From positions 124,001 to 188,000 of the forward strand of contig NZ_AULK01000002.1 of assembly GCF_000419445.1 (NCBI RefSeq): DNA of 64,000 nucleotides, read 5' to 3'. The notes below the pieces were generated by a model. It was given only the letters and a program-made list of their open reading frames with translations. It had not been told where the DNA came from and did not search any database. Position 1 is the stretch's first letter, and each line of letters begins with the position of its first letter. Shown here piece after piece: positions 58,143 to 64,000 of this stretch. The position numbers and the translations under genes are program-made. The stretch comes from Gryllotalpicola ginsengisoli DSM 22003. GTDB lineage: Bacteria; Actinomycetota; Actinomycetes; Actinomycetales; Microbacteriaceae.

Positions 58143-59339
58143 TCATACGAAGGCTGCCTGGCCGGTGATGGCGCGGCCGACGATGAGGGTGTTCATCTCC
58201 CGGGTGCCCTCGTAGGAGTAGATCGCCTCGGCGTCGGCGAAGAAGCGCGCCACGTCGTAGTCGAGCACGATGCCGTTGCCGCCGAGCGCCTCACGGCACC
58301 AGCCGACCACCTCGCGCATCCGTGCCGTCGTGTACGACTTCGCGAGCGCCGAGTGCTCGTCGCGCTGGGCGCCCTTGTCGAGCATCTTGGAGACCTGCAC
58401 GACGAGCGCGAGCGAGGCGGTGATGTTGCCGAGCGACTTGACCAGCAGATCCTGGATGAGCTGGTGGCCCGCGATCGGCTTGCCGAACTGCACGCGCTCC
58501 TTCGTGTACTTCAGCGCCGCCTCGTAGGCGCCGATGGCGACCCCGACCGCCTCCCACGCCACCTCGGCGCGGGTGGCCCGCAGCACGCGGGCCGTGTCTT
58601 TGAAGCTGTTCGCGTTCGCGAGCTTGTACTCGTCGGGCACGACCACGTCCTCGAGCACGATGTCCGCGTTCTGCACAATGCGCAGGCTCTGCTTGTTCTC
58701 GATCTTGGTGGCGGTGAACCCCGGGGTGGAATTCGGCACGATGAAGCCCTTGACCTGGCCGTCGGCCTCGTCCTTGGCCCAGATGACGGTGATGTCGCCC
58801 CAGGTCGCGTTGCCGATCCAGCGCTTCGCGCCGTTCAGCACCCACCGGTCGCCCTCGCGGCGGGCGGTCGTGCGCAGGCCCTGGGCGGAGTCGGAGCCGG
58901 ACAGCGGCTCGGTCAACCCGAACGAGCCGATCACCTCGCCGCTCGCGAGCTTCGGCAGCCAGTGCGCGCGCTGCTCGGGGCTGCCGCACGCGGCCACCGA
59001 TCCGGCGGCCAGGCCGTTCTGCACGCCGACGTAGGTGGCGACGGATGCGTCGACCCGGGCGAGCTCGAGGGCGGCGAAGCCGCGGAAGACGGCCGAGTTC
59101 GGGAACGGCCGGGTCTCCTCCCAGGCGAAGCTCGCGACACCCCGCTCGTGCAGCCCGGGGACGATCTCGCGGGGGAAGGTCGCGGCCTCCCAGTGCCGGG
59201 TGACGAGCGGCTTCACCTCCGCCTCGAGGTAGGCGCGCAGTTCGGCGAGGGCCCGCTTCTCGTCGTCGCTCAGGTCGTCGGCGAATCCGTAGAAATCGGA
59301 GACGAGGGGCTCGAAGACGGTCGGGGCTGCGATGGTCAT
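58143..59339 (-). CDS. Acyl-CoA dehydrogenase, glutaryl-CoA dehydrogenase-like subgroup
   Basis: FAD-dependent acyl-CoA dehydrogenase, 398 aa. Visible: the FAD/substrate region GSFGLTEPLSGSDSAQGLRT, GAKRWIGNATWGDI, and the C-terminal AIYSYEGTREMNTLIVGRAI with catalytic base Glu377. The YEGT-x-x-x-N-x-LI-x-GRAITG pattern and the FPREIVPGLHERGV start resemble glutaryl-CoA dehydrogenases more than short-chain enzymes; substrate is not certain. ATG 59339 has GGAG 7 bases upstream; an in-frame extension to 59474 would cover the divergent manA start and is rejected. It is not obviously tied to the polysaccharide locus. Confidence 0.93.
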   Translation of the reverse strand: MTIAAPTVFEPLVSDFYGFADDLSDDEKRALAELRAYLEAEVKPLVTRHWEAATFPREIVPGLHERGVASFAWEETRPFPNSAVFRGFAALELARVDASVATYVGVQNGLAAGSVAACGSPEQRAHWLPKLASGEVIGSFGLTEPLSGSDSAQGLRTTARREGDRWVLNGAKRWIGNATWGDITVIWAKDEADGQVKGFIVPNSTPGFTATKIENKQSLRIVQNADIVLEDVVVPDEYKLANANSFKDTARVLRATRAEVAWEAVGVAIGAYEAALKYTKERVQFGKPIAGHQLIQDLLVKSLGNITASLALVVQVSKMLDKGAQRDEHSALAKSYTTARMREVVGWCREALGGNGIVLDYDVARFFADAEAIYSYEGTREMNTLIVGRAITGQAAFV

Positions 59340-59451
59340 ATGTGCTCCGTTGCGACATGCGGGTGGGACGCGGATCAGGCTACGGGCGCCGCGCGGGCCG
59401 TTGGTAGCGTGGTGTGGCTCGGCTAGCAAGAAAGCGACGGGAGAGCGCCGG

Positions 59452-60756
59452 ATGTTTGTGCGGATCGACAACACCCCCCGCGACTACCCCTGGGGGTCGA
59501 CGACCGCGATCGCCGGGCTGCGCGGCCTCGCGCCCTCCGGCGCGCCGGAGGCGGAGCTGTGGCTGGGCGCCCACCCCGGCTCGCCGGCGCGGCTGGTCGA
59601 CCCCGTGCCCGGGGCATCCGATCTCGCCGCGTGGATCCGCGCCGAGCCGGAGCGCGCGCTCGGGCCCGCGCTCGCCGACGCCGATCGCCGGGCGGGGCGG
59701 GAGCCGCACCTGCCGTTCCTGCTCAAGGTGCTCGCGGCCCGCTCGCCGCTCTCCCTGCAGGCGCACCCGTCGCCGGAGCAGGCGGCCGCCGGCTTCGAGC
59801 GGGAGAACGCGGCGGGCGTGCCGCTCGATGCCCCGCACCGCAACTACAAGGACCCGTTCCACAAGCCCGAGATAATCGTGGCCCTCAGCGAGACCTTCGA
59901 CGCGCTGTGCGGCTTCCGCCCCCGGGCGCAGGCCGTCTCCGACGTGGCCGCGCTCGTGTCGGCGGCGCAGGAGTCGGGGGAGCCGTCGGCGGCGCTCGGC
60001 GCGTTCCAGGGTCGGCTGGCCCAGCCCGCCGACGAGGTCGAGGCGCTGCGCGACGCGGTCGCCTGGCTGCTCGCCGGCGGCGGGGACGTGGCCGCCCTCG
60101 TCGCCGAGGCGGTGCACGCCGCCCGGCTGCTGCTCGCCGAGCGCGGCGCCGACGACTTCCGCGAGGTCGACGCGCTTGACCCGGCGCTGTGGCACTTCGC
60201 GACCGTGATCACCCTCGACGACGCATTCCCCGGCGACCCGGGCGTCGTGCTGTCGCTGCTGCTGAACCAGGTGCGGCTCACCCGCGGGCAGGCGCTGTAC
60301 CTGCCGGCGGGCAACATCCACGCCTACCTGCGCGGGCTCGGCATCGAACTGATGGCGGCCAGCGACAACGTGCTGCGCGGCGGCCTCACCCCCAAGCACG
60401 TCGACGTGCCCGAGCTGCTGCGCGTGCTCGAGTTCACCCCGCTGCCCGCGCCGCTGCTCGAGCCCGCCCCGCTCGGCGACGGCGCCCGGCTGTTCCGCCC
60501 CGACGTGCCCGACTTCCAGCTCGTGCACGTCGTGCGCGAGACGGATGCCCCGGCCGTCCGCCTCCCGTTCGAGCTGGCCGCCCCCGCCGTCGCCTTCGCC
60601 GCGGCCGGCCGGCTGACGCTCACCGGGGCGACCGGCTCGCACCTGCTCGAGCGCGGACAGGCGGTGTACATCACGCCGGAGGAGGGGGCGCTCGGCATCG
60701 CGGGCGCCGGCGAGCTGTTCCTCGCCACCGCGGGCGCGGTCCTGCAGGGCGCGTGA
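59452..60756 (+). CDS. manA: Mannose-6-phosphate isomerase, class I
   Basis: Type I phosphomannose isomerase, 434 aa, which interconverts fructose-6-phosphate and mannose-6-phosphate and so feeds GDP-mannose and related sugars. Zinc-site motifs are SLQAHPSPEQA (Gln and His), HKPE and GNIHAYLRGLGIELMAASDNVLRGGLT in two blocks. It starts with the characteristic DYPWGSTTAIA. GGGAGAG lies at a suitable distance before ATG 59452. It precedes whiB2 on the same strand, as in the corresponding mycobacterial neighbourhood, and supplies sugar phosphate for the glycan genes in this window. Confidence 0.96.
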   Translation: MFVRIDNTPRDYPWGSTTAIAGLRGLAPSGAPEAELWLGAHPGSPARLVDPVPGASDLAAWIRAEPERALGPALADADRRAGREPHLPFLLKVLAARSPLSLQAHPSPEQAAAGFERENAAGVPLDAPHRNYKDPFHKPEIIVALSETFDALCGFRPRAQAVSDVAALVSAAQESGEPSAALGAFQGRLAQPADEVEALRDAVAWLLAGGGDVAALVAEAVHAARLLLAERGADDFREVDALDPALWHFATVITLDDAFPGDPGVVLSLLLNQVRLTRGQALYLPAGNIHAYLRGLGIELMAASDNVLRGGLTPKHVDVPELLRVLEFTPLPAPLLEPAPLGDGARLFRPDVPDFQLVHVVRETDAPAVRLPFELAAPAVAFAAAGRLTLTGATGSHLLERGQAVYITPEEGALGIAGAGELFLATAGAVLQGA

Positions 60757-60826
60757 GGGGCGCCGCCGCGACACGCCGACACGCCCGGGACCTTCAAGCA
60801 GGGGTCGAAGGCCTAACATTCGCGAC

Positions 60827-60857
60827 TTGACGCGGAGCGAATTACACGGGTGTAATT
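60827..60857 (+). promoter_or_regulatory. whiB2 promoter with overlapping palindromic operator
   Basis: A -35-like TTGACG (60827-60832), 18-base spacer and -10-like TGTAAT (60851-60856) overlap a near-perfect palindrome AATTACAC-GG-GTGTAATT (60840-60857, 8-bp arms). A protein bound there would cover the -10. The transcript would have a leader of about 70 bases before ATG 60934. Confidence 0.7.
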
Positions 60858-60933
60858 GGTCAAGCGCATGACGCGCGGCACCGTCAGACAGGGGGCTGCG
60901 TCCACGCAGCCCGAGGGGAAAGGGGAGTCCGAT

Positions 60934-61257
60934 ATGACCGATGGCTATCGCTCCGCGGTGCCCGACGACTGGTTCGTCGACCCGGTGCGCCTCGGCGTGC
61001 CCGGCGTCCGCCAGGCGACGGAGGACGACGACGAGAACGCACTCGCGTGGCAGACCGACGCGCTGTGCGCACAGACCGATCCTGAGGCGTTCTTCCCCGA
61101 GAAGGGCGGCTCGACCCGCGACGCGAAGAAGATCTGCGCGTCGTGCGAGGTGCGCGCCCAGTGCCTCGAGTACGCGCTGCAGAACGACGAGCGCTTCGGC
61201 ATCTGGGGCGGCCTGTCCGAGCGCGAGCGCCGCAAGCTGCGCAAGCGCGCGGGCTGA
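60934..61257 (+). CDS. whiB2: WhiB-family iron-sulfur transcriptional regulator
   Basis: WhiB/WhmD-type [4Fe-4S] regulator, 107 aa, which partners the primary sigma factor and in relatives controls cell division. The cluster ligands are Cys45, Cys68, Cys71 and Cys77, followed by the sigma-binding GIWGGLSERERR (residues 89-100) and a basic tail KLRKRAG for DNA contact. ATG 60934 has AGGGGAG at good distance; an in-frame GTG at 60856 lies inside the operator and would add 26 unrelated residues. The neighbourhood of manA and a large glycosyltransferase matches the WhiB2 subclass. Confidence 0.94.
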   Translation: MTDGYRSAVPDDWFVDPVRLGVPGVRQATEDDDENALAWQTDALCAQTDPEAFFPEKGGSTRDAKKICASCEVRAQCLEYALQNDERFGIWGGLSERERRKLRKRAG

Positions 61258-61273
61258 CGGGGGCCGATTTCCC

Positions 61274-61296
61274 GGCCGGGTATGTCGCTCCCGGCC
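61274..61296 (+). terminator. Hairpin after whiB2
   Basis: GGCCGGG (61274-61280) and CCCGGCC (61290-61296) form a perfect 7-bp stem with a 9-base loop, 16 bases past the whiB2 stop. No U-run; likely terminator separating it from the next gene, which has its own promoter. Confidence 0.5.
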
Positions 61297-61313
61297 TCGC
61301 GGCGCCCGTTACC

Positions 61314-61319
61314 TAGGCT
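61314..61319 (+). promoter_or_regulatory. Leaderless -10 element for the large glycosyltransferase
   Basis: TAGGCT followed by exactly 7 bases and ATG 61327; no ribosome binding site is present. Confidence 0.6.
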
Positions 61320-61326
61320 TACCGCG

Positions 61327-64000
61327 ATGCTTCAGAGAGTCACCGCCATCCTCGTCGTCCGCAGCGGGTCGACGCATGTGCAGCGCACACTGGACTCCCT
61401 GGCTGCACAGACCCGCCGCCCCGACTCCGTCGTCGTCATCGACGTGGCGTCGACCGGCGACGCCGACCCCGCGATCTCGGCATTCCGCCCCACCCAGTAC
61501 CTGGCCACGAAGGAGAAGCTCTCCTTCGCCGCCGCCACCGCCGCCGCCGTGCGCGCCATCGAGCCGCCCAGCAGCGAGGGGGAGTGGCTGTGGCTGCTCG
61601 CCCAGGACACCGCACCGGAGCCCGCCGCGCTCGAGCACCTGCTCGCGATGGTCGAGGTCTCCCCGTCGGTCGCCGTCGCCGGCCCCAAGATCGTCGACTG
61701 GGAGGACCGCTCCTTCCTGCGCCAGTTCGGCGTCTCCATGACCCGCTTCGGCGCCACGGTGCCGATCGTCGAGGACGAGCTCGACCAGGCGCAGCACGAC
61801 GGCCTGTCCGACGTGCTCGGCGTTCCCGAGGCGGGGATGCTCGTGCGGCACACCGTGTGGAACCAGGTCGGCGGCCTCGACGAGGGCCTGCCCGTCGTGG
61901 ACGGCGGCCTCGACTTCTGCGTGCGCGCGAGGCTCGCGGGCCACCGCGTGGTGGTCGCCCCCGACGCCCGCGTCGCCTTCGCCGGCGACGGCATCGTCGG
62001 CCCCCGCATCTCCCGGCGCACCGGCGCGATGAAGGTGGGCTTCCGCGCCCGCCGCGCGGCCCAGCTGCACCGCCGACTCGCCTACGCGCCCGGCTGGGCG
62101 CTGGTCGTGCACTGGCTGTCGCTCGTGCCGCTGGCCGTGCTGCGGTCGCTCGGCTGGCTGCTGGCCAAGCAGCCGGGTGCCATCGGCGGCGAGCTGGCGG
62201 CCGCGTTCGCGGTCGCATTCGGCGCCGGCGGCATCGGCGAGGCCAGGCGGCGGCTGAAGTTGGCCCGCCGCGTCGGCTGGTCGGCGATCGCGCCGCTGCG
62301 CGTGCCCGTCGGCGAGGTGCGCCGCCGGCGCGCCCTGGCCCGCGAGGCCGCGATCACGGCCATGGGCGGCGAGCGGCACGACATCGACTTCTTCGGCACG
62401 GGCGGCGGATGGGTCGTGCTGGCCGCGCTCGTCGCATCCGTCGCCCTTCAGGCCAGGCTGCTCGGCGCCGACGCGATCGGCGGCGGCGGCCTGCTGCCGC
62501 TGCCCGACTCGGTGAGCGCCCTGTGGAGCGGCATCGGCTGGGGCTGGCGCGACGTGGGCGTCGGATTCGCCGGCCCGAGCGACCCGTTCAACGCGGTGCT
62601 CGCCGTGCTCGGCTCGCTGACCTTCTGGAACCCGTCGCTGTCGCTCGTGCTGCTCTGGTTCGGGGCCATGCCGCTCGCGGCGCTCGGCGCCTGGCTGCTG
62701 GCGGCGCGGCTCACCTACCGCGGCGGCCTGCGCGCCGTCTTCGCCCTCGCCTGGGCGTTCGCGCCGCCGCTCCTGGCCGCGCTCGCCGCCGGCCGACCGG
62801 CCGCCGTGCTCGCCCACGTGCTGCTGCCGTGGCTGATGCTCGCCTGCGTCGCGGCCCGCCGGTCCTGGGCCGGGGCCGGGGCCGCATCGCTGCTCGCGGC
62901 CGCCGTCGCCGCGTGTACGCCGTCCCTCATCCCGGCACTCGCGGCGGCGTGGCTCGTGTGGACCGCGGTCAGCGGCCGCGGCGCCGTGCGCGCGCTGGCC
63001 GTGCCGATCCCGACGGTCGCGCTGTTCCTGCCGCTCGCCCTGGTGCAGATCGGCGCGGGGCATCCGCTGCGCATCTTCGCCGACCCGGGCGTGCCCGTCG
63101 CCGGCTCGAAGTCCGCCGTGTGGCAGCTGCTGCTCGGCTTCCCGGGCGGAACGGACGGCGGCTGGCACGAGCTCGGGGAGGCGCTCGGCTGGTCCGACGG
63201 GGCGAGCACCACACTGCTCGCCGTGCTGATCGCGCCGATCGTCGTGCTCGCGCTCGTCGCGCTGTTCCTGCGCGGCACGCTGCGCGCCGCGGCCGCCGTC
63301 TTCGGCGCCCTGCTGGGGCTGGCCACCGCGCTCGTCGCCTCCCACGTCGCCCTCCAGCACAGCGGTGCCGAGACGGTCTCGCTGTGGACCGGGTCGGGGC
63401 TCAGCCTGTACTGGCTCGGGCTGATCAGCGCCGCGTGCCTCGCGCTGGTCTCGCTCGGCCGGTTCTCCTCCGCGCCCGCGTGGGTGGCCGCCGTCGCCGT
63501 GCTCGTGGCGATCGTGCCGCTGTCGCTCAGCTCCTCCCTCGGCCGCGCCGCGGTCACCGCGGGCGAGGCCGGACAGCTGCCCGCCTACGTCATGGCCTCC
63601 GCCGGGCAGGACCCGCGCATGGCCACGCTCGTCATCTCGCCGATCGGCGACGGCGCCCTGACCGCGAGCGTGGTGCACGGCACGGGGACCACCCTGATCG
63701 GGCAGAGCACCCTCGCCTCGACGAACACCGACGGCGGCGCCGACGACGGCAGGCTCGCCACCCTCGCGGCGAACCTCGCCTCGCTCGGCGGCTACGACGC
63801 CGACAGCGCGCTGAAGCACTACGGCATCTCGTTCGTGTTCGTCGAGTCGGGCACGGGGGATGCGCCGGCAGCACTCGCCCGCCGCGCCGCGGTCGCCCTC
63901 AACGCGAACCCCTTGTTCGTCGAGGTCGGCACGACCACGACCGGCACGCTGTGGAGCACGGCGGAGGACGTGCCGTCGGCGCAGATCCCCGCCGCGGCCG
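61327..64000 (+). CDS. Large membrane glycosyltransferase (GT2 domain + multi-membrane region; 3' truncated by window edge)
   Basis: Frame open from ATG 61327 to the right edge (891 codons), so the gene continues outside. Residues about 1-260 form a GT2-like domain (VTAILVVRSGSTHVQRTLDS, LAQDTAPEPAAL, GVPEAGMLVRHTVWNQVGGL); a long membrane region with about a dozen segments follows (about 260-740), then an extracytoplasmic part. The DxD-type motif is weakly preserved (QDTA), so catalysis by the GT2 half is not certain. The order manA, whiB2, giant glycosyltransferase is one I recall from related actinobacteria. TAGGCT 7 bases before the ATG indicates a leaderless transcript. Confidence 0.85.
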   Translation, partial: MLQRVTAILVVRSGSTHVQRTLDSLAAQTRRPDSVVVIDVASTGDADPAISAFRPTQYLATKEKLSFAAATAAAVRAIEPPSSEGEWLWLLAQDTAPEPAALEHLLAMVEVSPSVAVAGPKIVDWEDRSFLRQFGVSMTRFGATVPIVEDELDQAQHDGLSDVLGVPEAGMLVRHTVWNQVGGLDEGLPVVDGGLDFCVRARLAGHRVVVAPDARVAFAGDGIVGPRISRRTGAMKVGFRARRAAQLHRRLAYAPGWALVVHWLSLVPLAVLRSLGWLLAKQPGAIGGELAAAFAVAFGAGGIGEARRRLKLARRVGWSAIAPLRVPVGEVRRRRALAREAAITAMGGERHDIDFFGTGGGWVVLAALVASVALQARLLGADAIGGGGLLPLPDSVSALWSGIGWGWRDVGVGFAGPSDPFNAVLAVLGSLTFWNPSLSLVLLWFGAMPLAALGAWLLAARLTYRGGLRAVFALAWAFAPPLLAALAAGRPAAVLAHVLLPWLMLACVAARRSWAGAGAASLLAAAVAACTPSLIPALAAAWLVWTAVSGRGAVRALAVPIPTVALFLPLALVQIGAGHPLRIFADPGVPVAGSKSAVWQLLLGFPGGTDGGWHELGEALGWSDGASTTLLAVLIAPIVVLALVALFLRGTLRAAAAVFGALLGLATALVASHVALQHSGAETVSLWTGSGLSLYWLGLISAACLALVSLGRFSSAPAWVAAVAVLVAIVPLSLSSSLGRAAVTAGEAGQLPAYVMASAGQDPRMATLVISPIGDGALTASVVHGTGTTLIGQSTLASTNTDGGADDGRLATLAANLASLGGYDADSALKHYGISFVFVESGTGDAPAALARRAAVALNANPLFVEVGTTTTGTLWSTAEDVPSAQIPAAA

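Noticed and set aside
59340-59474. N-terminal extension of the acyl-CoA dehydrogenase
   Set aside because: It would overlap the divergent manA start, has no family similarity, and ATG 59339 has a good ribosome binding site.
60856-60933. 26-residue N-terminal extension of WhiB2 from GTG 60856
   Set aside because: The GTG lies in the promoter palindrome and ATG 60934 has a well-placed ribosome binding site and normal WhiB length.
1-64000. tRNA, rRNA, riboswitch, IS or prophage content
   Set aside because: No cloverleaf, rRNA block, known riboswitch core, transposase, integrase or phage structural gene was recognised while reading both strands; a covariance-model scan would be needed to exclude small RNAs.

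Overview
The window reads as chromosomal DNA of a very high-GC actinobacterium, most likely a member of the Microbacteriaceae (Microbacterium-like). Reasons: extreme G/C third-position use, GTG starts and GTGA/ATGA stop-start overlaps, a WhiB2-type regulator, a biotin-dependent acyl-CoA carboxylase with a separate epsilon subunit, an LpdA-type quinone reductase, and a housekeeping gene order that, from memory, largely parallels the Mycobacterium tuberculosis Rv3255c-Rv3315c segment (manA, whiB2, purE/purK, PH-domain gene, birA, accD5, accE5, maf, accA3, lpdA, deoD, pmmB, add, deoA, cdd). Genus-level identity is inference. No tRNA, rRNA, CRISPR array, insertion sequence or prophage gene was seen.

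Layout. 1-8.9 kb: nucleoside uptake and salvage (ABC permease cut by the left edge, cdd, deoA, add, an orphan PTS IIA/IIB pair, a phosphopentomutase/phosphomannomutase and a purine nucleoside phosphorylase), interrupted at 3.0-4.4 kb by an AbiEi/DUF559-type endonuclease gene lying between two copies of a dyad-symmetric repeat. 9-15.8 kb: two oxidoreductases, a YhgE/Pip membrane protein divergent from a TetR regulator, and a secreted GH25 muramidase. 15.8-26 kb: acyl-CoA carboxylase alpha, Maf, a three-gene two-component system, a TrmA-type RNA methyltransferase, carboxylase epsilon and beta, a third repeat copy, and the biotin ligase that loads the carboxylase. 26-34.4 kb: PH-domain protein, purK, three surface-glycan genes on the other strand, purE and an LCP ligase. 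34.4-58.1 kb: a large surface-polysaccharide locus with divergent halves: GT4, GT2, GtrB-like GT2, GT4, flippase-like membrane protein and pyruvyl transferase to the left; a YfhO-type membrane protein, ABC exporter, multi-domain glycosyltransferases, a coiled-coil protein, two secreted paralogues and a GT2 to the right; then two polymerase/ligase-like membrane proteins. 58.1-64 kb: acyl-CoA dehydrogenase, manA, whiB2 and a giant membrane glycosyltransferase cut by the right edge.

How it fits together: ManA supplies mannose phosphate for sugar nucleotides, the glycosyltransferases build repeat units, the ABC exporter moves product out, the ligase-like proteins and the LCP protein attach polymer to carrier or wall, and acyltransferases and the pyruvyl transferase decorate it. 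BirA, AccA and AccD/AccE form one biotin-enzyme module.

The most notable signal is a 124-bp element present three times (3042-3165, 4238-4361, 24916-25039). Each copy has four ATTCGTC/GACGAAT boxes in inverted order with identical 45-27-45 base spacing. Two copies bracket the DUF559-type nuclease gene, one supplies that gene's last 40 codons and stop, and the nuclease promoter carries the same box in an inverted repeat. A second window-wide signal is a TANNNT hexamer 6-8 bases before many start codons, pointing to pervasive leaderless transcription and settling several start choices.
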